Source of the DNA: Glutamicibacter ardleyensis
GTDB taxonomy: Bacteria; Actinomycetota; Actinomycetes; Actinomycetales; Micrococcaceae
Assembly: GCF_014644555.1 (NCBI RefSeq)
Contig: NZ_BMKX01000003.1
Location: 186,001 to 250,000 of the forward strand
Length of the DNA stretch: 64,000 nucleotides
Direction: 5' to 3'
Shown here: positions 35,377-45,054 of the stretch, one piece after another
Position numbering within the stretch: position 1 is the first letter of the stretch
Layout of the letters: each line of letters begins with the position of its first letter
Program-made: the position numbers and the translations under genes
The notes under the pieces: generated by a model
Told to the model about the DNA's origin: nothing
Seen by the model: the letters and a program-made list of their open reading frames with translations, nothing else
The model's database searches: none

Positions 35377-36204
35377 TTATTTTGTCACCCGTTCAGAGTC
35401 TTGATTAATTGTCAGATGCTCGCGCGCAAATTCCAGTGTGCGTCCGAGCCATTCTTCCTTTTGTCCAGCATGTTTGGCCTTGCGTGTGGATACTTCCACC
35501 GCAACCACGCCTTCCCACTGTGAATCTCGCAAGAAGTTCAGTGATTCGGCCACCGGCTGGGTGCCTAATCCAGGCACCAAGTGTTCGTCCTTGCCATTGT
35601 CCAACCCATCACAAAGGTGCAGGTGAGTCAATCTGTCGCCTAGGTCTTCAAGCGCTTGGCGCGAGTCCATATTGGCGATCGCCGCATGGGAGAAGTCCCA
35701 GGTGACATGCTTATAGTCTTCCGGAACCGGGTTCCAGTGTGGCAGGTACATTTTGGAGGATTCGCGTCCCCGGCTACGCCATGGGTACATGTTCTCCACG
35801 GCGATCTTCATCCCCGTCGATGCGGTGATGCGACGCACGCCCTCGACGAAGCTCTCCGCGTAGGTCCCCTGCCAACGAAATGGCGGGTGCGCGACAACCA
35901 CCTTCGCTCCGACGGCCTGTGCCAGGATTACCGAGCGCTCAATCTTCGCCCACGCCGAACCCCAGACCTGCTGGGTGAGCAGCAACGTTGGTGCGTGAAT
36001 CGCCATAATTGGCAACTGGTACTTATCCATGAGGGCCATCAGTGCGGTGGCGGACTGGCTCGCTTGGTTACCGGTAATTAATACCTCTAGCCCGTCGTAA
36101 CCCACGTCCTTAGCCATCGCGAAGGCATCATGCACGGTCAGCGGATAAACCGAGGCACTAGATAGTGTCACCGGTACCCGAGGCACCCGTTGTTGGTCTT
36201 GCAT
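35377..36204 (-). CDS. Sugar phosphate isomerase/epimerase-like (xylose-isomerase-type TIM barrel)
   Basis: A 275-residue TIM-barrel protein of the AP endonuclease family 2 superfamily. Metal-ligand candidates are AVENMYPW (Glu), TWDFSHAAIANMD (Asp, His), LTHLHLCDGLDN (His, Asp) and VAVEVSTRK (Glu). The exact substrate is unknown. GAGGAGGGG precedes ATG 36204. It lies between ppx/gppA and proC, as do its orthologues in mycobacteria. Confidence 0.83.
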   Translation of the reverse strand: MQDQQRVPRVPVTLSSASVYPLTVHDAFAMAKDVGYDGLEVLITGNQASQSATALMALMDKYQLPIMAIHAPTLLLTQQVWGSAWAKIERSVILAQAVGAKVVVAHPPFRWQGTYAESFVEGVRRITASTGMKIAVENMYPWRSRGRESSKMYLPHWNPVPEDYKHVTWDFSHAAIANMDSRQALEDLGDRLTHLHLCDGLDNGKDEHLVPGLGTQPVAESLNFLRDSQWEGVVAVEVSTRKAKHAGQKEEWLGRTLEFAREHLTINQDSERVTK

Positions 36205-36258
36205 CTTCGACCCCTCCTCGCCGCGCCGTCGCTTGCCGGCGCATCTTTCAATGAAGTA

Positions 36259-37278
36259 TTAAGCCGAAGGTTCACTCAGACTGACGGTCTTGAGTGAGCC
36301 TAACGCAACCTCTCCTACCCCCACGCTACTACTGAGCGGTGTCGAAGAGTCAAACATCACGTGATCAAATCGTCGCAGCATTAAACCTTCACGTAACGCC
36401 CAAGGACAGATACGGACACTTTTTAATTTAAGTGCGCTCATCGCTTCATGGGCCACAATAGCGCCAGCAAGCAGTTGCGGTGCACGAATTTCCGAGACCC
36501 CAGGAAGCTCGGCACGCTCTTCCCAGCTCATCGCGGTCAATCGGTTGGCCCAGAGTTTCAGCGAGTCACGGTGCAATACGCGTTTAACGTAAGGCCCCTC
36601 ACCGCTGGGGGCGGCCCCGGTAATTCGCGACAGTGATCTGAAAGTTTTTGACGTGGCCGTAGCCAAGGTGGGCTTGCCGTATTGGCGTAGTTCGGTGGTG
36701 GGGTCCGTCAGCACATCACGAACGTAGGTGCGTAGCTCTTTGACTTCCTTGATCGAAGGTAGATCATTGGGCAACCATTCGCGGGTCAGCCGGCCCGCGC
36801 CCAGTGGCACCGAGTAGGCGACCTGTGGGAACTCGTCGGTGCCCACCGCGAGCTCCAGTGAACCGCCACCCATATCCAAGTTCAGGATCGATTCAGAAGA
36901 CCAACCAAACCAACGGCGCACCGAATAGAAGGTCATTCCGGCTTCTTCCTCACCGGAAAGCTCCATCAGGCTCACCCCGGTTTCGGCAGTGACTCGTTCA
37001 AGAACCGCCGCGCCGTTGGATGACTCGCGAATAGCCGAGGTGCAGAAACCCATAAAGTCTTCGACTCGGTGGCTCTGCGCGAATTCGGCGGCCTCCTTGA
37101 TGAAGGCGATCAGCTCCTGCTGGCCTTCTTCGGTGATTGCACCGTACTCGTTGAGGTAACGCACCAAGGACAACGGCCGCTTATGCGAGGCATAAGATAC
37201 CGGCCGGGCACCCGGGTAGGCATCCACCAGTAATAGGTGGACCGTATTTGAGCCAATGTCCAATACGCCAAGCCTCAT
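36259..37278 (-). CDS. Ppx/GppA-family exopolyphosphatase
   Basis: A 339-residue ASKHA-fold phosphatase. The start GVLDIGSNTVHLLLVDAYPGA contains the phosphate-1 loop, and NLDMGGGSLELAVG (about 150) the second. Members remove terminal phosphate from polyphosphate or from (p)ppGpp; short actinobacterial forms like this one lack the extra C-terminal HD domain. Substrate preference cannot be read from sequence. It is first in a minus-strand run with the isomerase-like gene and proC. Confidence 0.9.
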   Translation of the reverse strand: MRLGVLDIGSNTVHLLLVDAYPGARPVSYASHKRPLSLVRYLNEYGAITEEGQQELIAFIKEAAEFAQSHRVEDFMGFCTSAIRESSNGAAVLERVTAETGVSLMELSGEEEAGMTFYSVRRWFGWSSESILNLDMGGGSLELAVGTDEFPQVAYSVPLGAGRLTREWLPNDLPSIKEVKELRTYVRDVLTDPTTELRQYGKPTLATATSKTFRSLSRITGAAPSGEGPYVKRVLHRDSLKLWANRLTAMSWEERAELPGVSEIRAPQLLAGAIVAHEAMSALKLKSVRICPWALREGLMLRRFDHVMFDSSTPLSSSVGVGEVALGSLKTVSLSEPSA

Positions 37279-37307
37279 GATGCGCTCCTCAACTCAGCAG
37301 ACAAGGT

Positions 37308-40118
37308 CTACTTTTCACTCTTTTTTGCGGTGGCTTTTTTGGCCGGAGCCTTTTTAGCCGGAGCTTTCTTGGCCGGAGCCTTTTTAGCAGCGGGCTTCTT
37401 CGCAGTAGCTGTCTTCGCGGTTCGTTTCACCGGACCGCGAGCACGCTTATCTGCCAACATTTCGATGGCTTGTTCGCGGGTGAGCTCCTCCAGCGAGGTG
37501 GCGCGAGGCACCGTGATATTGGTGATGCCATCGGTGATGTACGGACCGAAACGGCCGTCCTTGACCACAATGTTTTTCTCACTGGTCGGGTCAACACCAA
37601 ATTCTGCCAGTGGTGGCACCGCGGCCCGAGCTCCACGCTGCTTAGGCTGTGCATAAATTGCCAGTGCTTCGTCCAAGGTGATGCTGAAGATCTGCTCTTC
37701 GCTCTCGATAGAACGCGAATCGCTACCCTTCTTCAGGTAAGGACCAAAGCGGCCGTTCTGCACGGTGATCTCTTCGCCCTCAGCATCAGCGCCCACCACG
37801 CGTGGCAGACTCATCAGCTTCAGCGCCTCATCCAAGGTGACAGTTTCCACGGTCATGGATTTGAACAGCGACGCGGTGCGTGGCTTAACCTTCACCGGCT
37901 TCTTAGGCGGCTTTGGCTTGCCGTTCTTGTAGTACTCCACCGGTTGCGCGGCGATTTCTTCTTCAGTCATGTCCGGGATGATCTCGGTGACGTAGGCACC
38001 GTAACGGCCATCCTTGGCCACAATCTTTCGCCCGGTGGCCTCTTCAATTCCCAGCTCACGCTCGGATACCTGGGCGGTGGCGAACAGTTCTTCGGCCTTC
38101 GCCGCGGTCAGCTCATCCGGTGCCAGTTCCTCAGGAACGTTGGCGCGCTGCGGATCGGTGCCTTCCTCGGCGCCTTCCGGAAGGGCGCGTTCGAGATACG
38201 GGCCGAACTTGCCCACACGCAAGGTGATGTCGTCGGTGATCTTGATCGAGTTGATAGCTCGGGCATCAATATCACCCAAGTTATCCACCACGTATTTCAG
38301 ACCTTCAGGGCGAGTTTCGCCCTTGCCACCGAAGTAGAACATGTTCAGCCAGTCGGTACGTGCCCGGTTGCCGTGAGCAATTTCGTCCAGGTCATCTTCT
38401 AGGCGCGCGGTGAAGTCATAGTCCACGTACTTTGCGAAGTGCTCTTCGAGCAGTCGAATCACGGAGAACGCGATCCAGCTTGGCACCAGGGCGCCACCAC
38501 GCTTAGTCACGTAGCCGCGATCCATGATGGTGGAGATCGTTGGCGCGTAGGTCGACGGGCGGCCAATTTCGCGCTTTTCAAGCTCAGCAACGATAGACGC
38601 TTCGGTGTACCGGGCCGGAGGGGTGGTTTCGTGGCCCAGCGCGATCAGTTCATCACCGGTCAGCCCCTGTCCCACGGTGAGCTGTGGCAGGCGTGCTTCG
38701 GCGTTCTCGGCCTTTTCTGCCGCATCGCTTTCACTGTCCTTGCCCTCTTCGTAGGCCGAAAGGAAACCACGGAAGGTGATCACGGTGCCCGAGGCGGAGA
38801 ACTCGGCAACGCGGCTATCGCTGGCGGTACCGGAAAGTTTAATAGTTGCGGTGAAACCCTTGGCGTCAGCCATCTGGGAGGCGACGGTGCGCTTCCAGAT
38901 CAGCTCATACAAGACGAATTCATCCTTGGAAAGCTGTGAACGCACATCCTTTGGACGGCGGAACATGTCACCGGCCGGACGGACTGCTTCGTGGGCTTCC
39001 TGCGCGGAATCAGATTTCCCCTTGTACACGCGCGGGCTGGACGGAATCGAGTCTGCCCCGTAAAGCTCGGTGGCCTGTGCACGGGCGGCACGCACGGCTT
39101 CATTGGAGAGGAAGACCGAGTCGGTACGCATGTAGGTGATGTAACCATTTTCGTACAAACGCTGAGCGATCTGCATGGTCAGCTTTGAGCTCCAGCGCAA
39201 CTTGCGGCTGGCTTCCTGCTGCAAGGTGGAGGTAGTGAAAGGAGCAGCCGGGCGACGGGTGTACGGCTTGTCTTCGACCGAGGTGACGGCAAAGTCAGAG
39301 TTAGCCAGATTAGCAACCAAGGACTCGGCGGCTTCCTGGTTCAGTGGCGTCAGTGGGTTCTTCGTGGACTTCAGCTGACCGCGGTCATCATAGTCACGTC
39401 CCGAAGCCACACGCTTGCCATCCACTGAAGAAAGTTTCGCAGCAAAGGATTCCGAACCGGCGGTGGCGAAGTTTCCCTTGATGTCCCAGTACCCGGCAGA
39501 GATGAACGCCATGCGTTCACGTTCGCGCTCCACGACCAGGCGGGTGGCCACGGACTGCACACGGCCGGCGGACAAACCGCGGGCAATTTTGCGCCAGAGG
39601 ACCGGGGAGATTTCGTAACCGTAGAGGCGGTCTAGGACACGACGGGTTTCCTGCGCGTCAACCAGGTCGGTGTCCAGCTCGCGCATTGAGCCCAAGGCAC
39701 GCTCAATGCCTTCCTTGGTGATTTCGGTGAAGGCCAGACGGCGTACCGGAACTTTGGGCTTAAGCACCTGGAGCAGATGCCACGCGATGGCTTCACCTTC
39801 GCGGTCCGCATCTGTTGCGAGATAAAGTTCGTCGGCGTCTTTGAGCTTTGCCTTCAACTCGGCAACACGCTTCTTCTTATCCGGATACACCATGTAATAC
39901 GGTTCGAAGTCGTTATCCAGGTCGACCGCGAATTTACCTACCGAGGTCTTTTTTAACTCGGTCGGTAACTCGGAGGGCTGCGGAAGGTCACGGATGTGGC
40001 CCACCGAAGCGTCCACGTCGAAGCCCTCGCCCAAATACTTGGCGATCGACTTTACCTTGGCAGGAGACTCCACGATGACGAGTTTCTTACCGGTCTTTTC
40101 CTTGGCCTTTGCGGGCAC
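37308..40118 (-). CDS. topA: DNA topoisomerase I
   Basis: A type IA topoisomerase that relaxes negative supercoils. The 936 residues run from the TOPRIM motif LVIVESPAKVKSIAKYLG (about 12-29) and YLATDADREGEAIAWHL to the catalytic Tyr in GYITYMRTDS (about residue 329). GTG 40118 is chosen for the AAGGAGAGCT ribosome site. The C terminus has four topoisomerase CTD repeats (each with DGRYGAYV/GRFGPYL-like sequence) in place of zinc fingers, then a Lys/Ala/Pro tail of AKKAP repeats, as in mycobacteria. Confidence 0.96.
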   Translation of the reverse strand: MPAKAKEKTGKKLVIVESPAKVKSIAKYLGEGFDVDASVGHIRDLPQPSELPTELKKTSVGKFAVDLDNDFEPYYMVYPDKKKRVAELKAKLKDADELYLATDADREGEAIAWHLLQVLKPKVPVRRLAFTEITKEGIERALGSMRELDTDLVDAQETRRVLDRLYGYEISPVLWRKIARGLSAGRVQSVATRLVVERERERMAFISAGYWDIKGNFATAGSESFAAKLSSVDGKRVASGRDYDDRGQLKSTKNPLTPLNQEAAESLVANLANSDFAVTSVEDKPYTRRPAAPFTTSTLQQEASRKLRWSSKLTMQIAQRLYENGYITYMRTDSVFLSNEAVRAARAQATELYGADSIPSSPRVYKGKSDSAQEAHEAVRPAGDMFRRPKDVRSQLSKDEFVLYELIWKRTVASQMADAKGFTATIKLSGTASDSRVAEFSASGTVITFRGFLSAYEEGKDSESDAAEKAENAEARLPQLTVGQGLTGDELIALGHETTPPARYTEASIVAELEKREIGRPSTYAPTISTIMDRGYVTKRGGALVPSWIAFSVIRLLEEHFAKYVDYDFTARLEDDLDEIAHGNRARTDWLNMFYFGGKGETRPEGLKYVVDNLGDIDARAINSIKITDDITLRVGKFGPYLERALPEGAEEGTDPQRANVPEELAPDELTAAKAEELFATAQVSERELGIEEATGRKIVAKDGRYGAYVTEIIPDMTEEEIAAQPVEYYKNGKPKPPKKPVKVKPRTASLFKSMTVETVTLDEALKLMSLPRVVGADAEGEEITVQNGRFGPYLKKGSDSRSIESEEQIFSITLDEALAIYAQPKQRGARAAVPPLAEFGVDPTSEKNIVVKDGRFGPYITDGITNITVPRATSLEELTREQAIEMLADKRARGPVKRTAKTATAKKPAAKKAPAKKAPAKKAPAKKATAKKSEK
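37336..37395. repeat. 15-base tandem repeats in the topA 3' end
   Basis: Four units of about TTTTTGGCCGGAGCC and variants encode the AKKAP repeats of the TopA tail. Unit number may vary between strains. Confidence 0.85.
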
Positions 40119-40257
40119 AGCTCTCCTTTTATACAACGCGGTTCCGAGAGTTCCCCTCTAGGTTGCTCTCGGGCGGCAATCGCAGCACCATTGATTGCGA
40201 CCAGATGACAGTCACAATTCCCGATGATCTTACACCGAAGAACTGCCCAACTTTTCT

Positions 40258-40935
40258 CTAGCTCACCTCACTACCCAGGTGCTGGTACTCGGGTAGTAAT
40301 GAGATTAAGTAGAACATACGCTTTGAGTCGATGTTGCGTTCTTCGGCCGTGGCCATTGCCTCATACTCATAAACGAGCTCCAATAAACGCCGATTAAACT
40401 CCTTCTGTTTAGCCTCAGGAAGGAAGACTAAACCACTAGTCAGCATGGGTGGACGGTCCGCCGCAGGCATGATTCCTGCCTTGGCTTCAGCCTCTCTGCG
40501 TTCAACTTCTGCGTTGAGCCGAGTGCGGAACGCGTTTAATTGCACGTTAAGATAGGCGGTCTTCGCATTCGTCGAGTCAATTTGAGTGTTTAGTTCCAAA
40601 CGCTCACCGGCGGCGCGCCAGCGACGTTCGCGCGCGTCGCCCTCGCTGGCAGCGCGCGCTACATATCCGTATTTTTCTAAGGCTCGCAAGTGATAACTCA
40701 TGGCGCTAGGCGTCAATGAGCACATCGATGCCAGCTCGGTGGCGGTACGCGTGGTTTGTGAGGCGAAGAGCTCGTCGAGTACGATCAGTCGAGCATCATG
40801 GGCCAGCGCGCGAATAGCCTGCGGGTCGGTGATCGAGACAACTTGTGGGGCTTGATATTCCGCATCGGCGCGTTGCGCACCATCATCTTCGACTGTGTTC
40901 CGTGTCATAACGAAAAAGTTTAGCCTTTGTTTCAC
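40258..40935 (-). CDS. Winged-helix (ArsR-like) transcription regulator
   Basis: About 216-225 residues. The DNA-binding part (LAHDARLIVLDELFASQTTR, TATELASMCSLTPSAMSYHL, then RALEKYGYVARAA) spans about residues 35-95. A helical, charged C-terminal half without a known sensor domain follows. GTG 40935 overlaps the methyltransferase stop by GTGA, which suggests coupling; ATG 40908 is the alternative. The ligand and targets are unknown. Confidence 0.75.
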   Translation of the reverse strand: MKQRLNFFVMTRNTVEDDGAQRADAEYQAPQVVSITDPQAIRALAHDARLIVLDELFASQTTRTATELASMCSLTPSAMSYHLRALEKYGYVARAASEGDARERRWRAAGERLELNTQIDSTNAKTAYLNVQLNAFRTRLNAEVERREAEAKAGIMPAADRPPMLTSGLVFLPEAKQKEFNRRLLELVYEYEAMATAEERNIDSKRMFYLISLLPEYQHLGSEVS

Positions 40936-42521
40936 ATTTTACGAAGCATTCCATGCCGAAGAAGGCGGGCGATTGCTTCATATAGTCTTTCAGTGAAGGA
41001 TTCATCACCTTCACCGATTAATGAATCAAGCGCCACAACTAGCTGCCTTACAGACAATTCTCCGTCGCAAGCAGACAGGAAACCGGCCTGCGCCGAGTCC
41101 AGAATCTCAGTTCGACGCACACCTGCACCCTGTCGCAGAAGAATCACTTCGGGGTGTTCGGCGCCAGGGCGCTGATGGCGTTCCTCGGTGACGTCATCGG
41201 CCACCAGCAGGTGCCATTGCTTCCAAGCTTCTCCCGCTTCACGCAGAGCATCGGCCATCTGGATATCCCGATCCAAGGAGGGAGCCAGTGGCTGCTCCAT
41301 TTGGTGCGGGATCCGTTCGAAGCGTCGAAGCGTTACCTCACCGTGCGCGGGTCGGCGGAAATACACCATGCCAAAACCGATGGCACCCACCTGACGAGAT
41401 TCAAAGTCGTCAAGGTAGGCATCATACGCCAGAGCGTAAGCAGCACTATCTTCACTCTGCGAGGCATCACGTAGCCAGGTTTCTGCGTAGACACTCGGGG
41501 TGGTCTGCTCCCGCTCAATCACCCAAACGTCCAAGTCATCTGCGAACCATTCGGAGACTCGGCGCTCCCATGGTTCATTCGACTCCGCATCTAGGCGAGG
41601 AATCTCCCAATTGGAAAGCATTTGCATATGCGCCCCTGGATTTAAGTGCACCGGAGCCTGAGCAATGAGGGTGCTCACCAAGGAGTCTCCAGCCATCCCG
41701 CCATCGCGATAAGTGAATCGGTCTTGTTCGCGTTCTGACTTTTTACGTGGAGTGATTACGAATGGTGGATTACTGGCAATCAAGTCAAAACACTGATCCG
41801 CCACAGGATCAAAGAGACTTCCTTGGAGCAGCGTGACGCGCTCGTCGAGGCGTTGTGGATCCAGCTTGAGGATGCGGTGGTTGAGCATCAGGTTAAAGCG
41901 AGTGAACGCCAATGCACGCGCCGAAAGATCCGTTGCCGTGACATGTTTGGCATGCGAGAGCAAATGAAATAGTTGCACTCCGCAGCCCGTGCCTAGATCC
42001 AGTGCCCGGTCCACCTCGTGGCGGATGGTTATCTGCGCGAGCGTACGCGAGGCGTGCCCGATTCCAAGAACGTGGTCGGTGCGCAAAACTCCAGGACGCT
42101 GATGGGATCCGAGATCGTGGGCCACCCACATCTCCCCATCGGCATCGGAGGCATGTACCGCCAATGCCACCTTGGCCCGGTACCCCGAAGCCCAAGACTC
42201 AACTAGCCCCAGCTTCAGCAACCCTTCAACACGCACCGTGGGAAATGCCTCAACCAGCGCAACAGCGGATTCGGTTTGCCCCAGTTGGAATAGCCGAATA
42301 GCACAACCCAAGGCGCTGTCCACCGGCTGCTTATCAAGAACGCGAAGTGCCGGGTGGATCTGATCACGCCCATAGGCGGCCACCGCATCGACACCAAGCA
42401 ATTCGGTGATGGCATCAAAACCAAAATTTATCTCGGTTAAGTCTGTGTGGAGTTTGTCCACCAGCACAAGGTCATAACTATTTGGGGCATCTTCTATGGC
42501 AGAAAAATCAGCGGCATTCAC
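40932..42521 (-). CDS. Class I SAM-dependent methyltransferase (HemK/RsmC-like core)
   Basis: About 530 residues. The SAM motif I is LDLGTGCGVQLFHLLSHAKH, followed by VTATDLSARALAFTRFN. The catalytic motif is LIASNPPFVITP, typical of N-methyltransferases of the HemK/PrmC and RsmC groups. The N-terminal 140 residues and the C-terminal 200 are family-specific extensions seen in actinobacteria. The substrate is unknown. GTG 42521 is a guess; the frame stays open to 42602, which would overlap the divergent acetyltransferase start. Confidence 0.75.
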   Translation of the reverse strand: MNAADFSAIEDAPNSYDLVLVDKLHTDLTEINFGFDAITELLGVDAVAAYGRDQIHPALRVLDKQPVDSALGCAIRLFQLGQTESAVALVEAFPTVRVEGLLKLGLVESWASGYRAKVALAVHASDADGEMWVAHDLGSHQRPGVLRTDHVLGIGHASRTLAQITIRHEVDRALDLGTGCGVQLFHLLSHAKHVTATDLSARALAFTRFNLMLNHRILKLDPQRLDERVTLLQGSLFDPVADQCFDLIASNPPFVITPRKKSEREQDRFTYRDGGMAGDSLVSTLIAQAPVHLNPGAHMQMLSNWEIPRLDAESNEPWERRVSEWFADDLDVWVIEREQTTPSVYAETWLRDASQSEDSAAYALAYDAYLDDFESRQVGAIGFGMVYFRRPAHGEVTLRRFERIPHQMEQPLAPSLDRDIQMADALREAGEAWKQWHLLVADDVTEERHQRPGAEHPEVILLRQGAGVRRTEILDSAQAGFLSACDGELSVRQLVVALDSLIGEGDESFTERLYEAIARLLRHGMLRKM

Positions 42522-42595
42522 ACCTCTCAGTCTAACGAGTCCCCCAGCATTACAAGACTGCGCAACCCAACGCCTCCCGCCATAAGATATTCGGT

Positions 42596-43168
42596 ATGCC
42601 ACTTGTGACCATCACCTATTTGCAACAGCTCACACCATCCCAAATGCGCCCGAGTACCCGGCAGTTGCCGGAGAACGCCAGAATTGAGAAGGTGGAGCAG
42701 ATTACGCCCGAATTCTCGCGATTCCTCTATCAGTGTGTAGGTAGCCAGCTGAACTGGGCCGACCGGCTGAGCATCAGCCGTACTGACTGGGACGCTAGCT
42801 TGCGTAAACCGGGTTCGGAAACCTATGTGCTCTACCAAGATGGCGCACCCAAAGGCTACGCAGAGCTGGTCACCGAGGTCCGCGCGGGCCGCAGTGAAGT
42901 TGAGATCTATTACTTCGGACTATTTCCTGAGGCCATCGGGCAAGGTCTGGGCGGAATTCTGTTGAGTGAAGCCAACCGCAGGGCGTGGGATATTCCTCGT
43001 CGAGAGAACATTCTCCCGCCGGTGAGCCGTGTGTGGCTGCACACCTGTTCGCTGGATGGCGAAGCAGCTATCCCCAACTATCAGGCACGTGGCTTTAGTG
43101 TTTATGAAACGCTCGAAGAAGAAACGCTAGTGGTCGACGCATCGCTAGATTTGTGGCCGAACAGCTAA
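42596..43168 (+). CDS. GNAT-family N-acetyltransferase
   Basis: A 190-residue acetyltransferase. The acetyl-CoA-binding motif is LFPEAIGQGLGGILLSEANRRAWD (Q/RxxGxG/A form), and VWLHTCSLDGEAAIPNYQARGF is typical of GNATs acting on small molecules or peptides. Substrate unknown. It is divergent from the methyltransferase gene and ends before a strong bidirectional terminator. Confidence 0.85.
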   Translation: MPLVTITYLQQLTPSQMRPSTRQLPENARIEKVEQITPEFSRFLYQCVGSQLNWADRLSISRTDWDASLRKPGSETYVLYQDGAPKGYAELVTEVRAGRSEVEIYYFGLFPEAIGQGLGGILLSEANRRAWDIPRRENILPPVSRVWLHTCSLDGEAAIPNYQARGFSVYETLEEETLVVDASLDLWPNS

Positions 43169-43179
43169 GCGCAGTTTAA

Positions 43180-43224
43180 AAGCAGCGAGCGCAATGAATG
43201 ATCCATTCATTGCGCTCGCTGCTT
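43180..43224. terminator. Bidirectional terminator
   Basis: A perfect 21-base stem (43180-43200 with 43204-43224) around an ATC loop, with A-run before and T-run after, between the acetyltransferase and convergent trhO genes. Confidence 0.94.
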
Positions 43225-43236
43225 TGTGCTTACTAT

Positions 43237-44145
43237 TTATGCTTCGATAGCTGACTCGGTGCAGTCAGGGCACCGACGAAGTTCCTCGTCCTTGGCGCAG
43301 TCTTCACAGAACAGGCGCAAGTTACGGCAGGTAGGGTTCGAGCAATTCTCGAATTTATTTGTGGCGCCTTGGCAGCCAACGCACTGACCAATGGTGACTG
43401 CATCCTCGGAAAACTCGGTGTGCATGCGTTTGTCGAAGACGTACAGGGACCCTTCCCACAGCCCCTTGTCACCGTACTGCTCGCCATAGCGGACGATTCC
43501 GCCCTGCATCTGATAAACCTCTTGGAACCCACGCTTGACCATCAATGCCGAAAGCACTTCACAGCGGATACCACCGGTGCAGTAGGTGACAATCGGCTGA
43601 TCTTTCAGGTGATCGTATTTGCCTGAGTCCAGCTCATCCATGAATTCGCGCGTAGTTTCGACATCCGGAACGATGGCATCCTTGAACTTGCCAATTTGCG
43701 CTTCAAAGGCGTTACGCCCGTCAAAGAAATGAATCTTCTCGCCGGACTTTTCCTTGGTCTCCACTAGCTCGTGGAGCTGCTCGGGCCGCAGGTGTACACC
43801 GCCGCCAACTACGCCGTTTTCGTCTACTTCTAGTTCGCCCGGCGCGCCGAAGGTAACAATCTCGTCGCGGACCTTAACGGATATACGCGGGAAGTCTTCT
43901 GCAGAACCTTCGGACCACTTAATATCCATCTTGTTAAAAGCAGGCAACTCACGTGTAGCTTTCACGTACTTCTTGACAGCAGAAATCTCACCACCAACGG
44001 TACCGTTGATGCCGTCTTTGGAGATGATAATCCGTCCGCGCAAGCCCCAGCGTTCAAGCAACGAGCGTTGCCATAGGCGGATAGCTTCGGGGTCTGGAAG
44101 CGGCGTAAAAGCGTAATACAAAACAATGCGATGAATGGACACCAT
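43237..44145 (-). CDS. trhO: tRNA uridine(34) hydroxylase (rhodanese-like)
   Basis: TrhO (YceA) makes 5-hydroxyuridine at tRNA position 34 using oxygen. The 302 residues have an N-terminal acylphosphatase-like domain ([18 protein letters not shown]). A rhodanese domain follows with the active Cys in [11 protein letters not shown] (about residue 190). The C-terminal Cys-rich region ([29 protein letters not shown]) is the expected zinc-binding tail. The ATG 44145 start lacks a clear ribosome site, so the leader may be short or absent. Confidence 0.92.
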   Translation of the reverse strand: MVSIHRIVLYYAFTPLPDPEAIRLWQRSLLERWGLRGRIIISKDGINGTVGGEISAVKKYVKATRELPAFNKMDIKWSEGSAEDFPRISVKVRDEIVTFGAPGELEVDENGVVGGGVHLRPEQLHELVETKEKSGEKIHFFDGRNAFEAQIGKFKDAIVPDVETTREFMDELDSGKYDHLKDQPIVTYCTGGIRCEVLSALMVKRGFQEVYQMQGGIVRYGEQYGDKGLWEGSLYVFDKRMHTEFSEDAVTIGQCVGCQGATNKFENCSNPTCRNLRLFCEDCAKDEELRRCPDCTESAIEA

Positions 44146-44307
44146 ATAAGGGTAGTAGCTTTTTAGTTCAAAACGCCGAGCAAAAGATGAAAGTCACATT
44201 CTTCATTTCGATCGTTGCTCGGCTATCAGCATTGACTATAGTTTCAAGTAAGCAACGATTAGCTCAACGTCAGCTAATTCCTAGGTAAGACAGGGTAGGG
44301 TCAAAAC

Positions 44308-44964
44308 ATGGCATCAAACGCAAGCGATGAACTGATTGGTACCTGGGTCGATGGTTGGGCAGGCGTCCGTGGATACGAGATCCGCCATGAAGGGCGCGTC
44401 CATGCTGCCCTACGCCATGACACCACCGGGGACTGGGAATACGTTATTTATGAGCCTTCCAAGGAAGAGCTAGCAGCAGTCGCTGAGACGCTTAAGAAGC
44501 ATCCAAAGCGCCGCCTTACCGCCTTTAACGACTCTGTTGATGACTTGCTGAATACCGCCAATGAAGTTGGTCTTCAGGTATCTGCAGATGATGAAGTGCT
44601 CATGGTGACCGAGCTGGCCGTACACGACGTCGAGGTACCGTTGCCTGCCGACGGCTTTGTGTTCCAGATTGAACGCGACGGAACCCATGCTTATGTATCT
44701 CTTCATCCAGAAGATAATCAGGAAGTCGTCGCCGCGTCGGGGCATGTCTCGGCAGTAGACGGTTTCGCGATCTTCGACCGCATCATCACCGGACCAGATT
44801 TCCGACGTCGGGGCCTTGGCACGCTGATTATGCGCGCGCTGGCTTCACTGGCTCAGGAACACGATGTTGAGGAAGGACTCCTCATCGCTTCCGTTGATGG
44901 CCAAGAGCTCTACGCATCTCTGGGCTGGACTTCGCTAGGCAAGGTTGTCCTGTTCAAAGCGTAA
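44308..44964 (+). CDS. GNAT-family N-acetyltransferase
   Basis: A 218-residue acetyltransferase. The acetyl-CoA loop is GPDFRRRGLGTLIMRALASLA (about residue 165), and the final segment LYASLGWTSLGKVVLFKA forms the C-terminal strand. Residues 1-80 form an additional domain not seen in minimal GNATs. Substrate unknown. It lies between trhO and the helicase gene, with its own terminator. Confidence 0.83.
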   Translation: MASNASDELIGTWVDGWAGVRGYEIRHEGRVHAALRHDTTGDWEYVIYEPSKEELAAVAETLKKHPKRRLTAFNDSVDDLLNTANEVGLQVSADDEVLMVTELAVHDVEVPLPADGFVFQIERDGTHAYVSLHPEDNQEVVAASGHVSAVDGFAIFDRIITGPDFRRRGLGTLIMRALASLAQEHDVEEGLLIASVDGQELYASLGWTSLGKVVLFKA

Positions 44965-44980
44965 GCTTCACACGCTTTTA

Positions 44981-45021
44981 CCTATCGCCGTCGAGAACAT
45001 TTTCGACGGCGATAGGCTTTT
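44981..45021. terminator. Terminator after the acetyltransferase gene
   Basis: CCTATCGCCGTCGA (44981-44994) pairs exactly with 45003-45016, followed by CTTTTAA. Confidence 0.88.
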
Positions 45022-45054
45022 AACAACTCTTCGCTGCTCCGAGAGGCCCTATAA

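Noticed and set aside
37470-38402. 310-codon plus-strand frame inside topA
   Set aside because: Antisense to the conserved TopA C-terminal domain; no protein motif.
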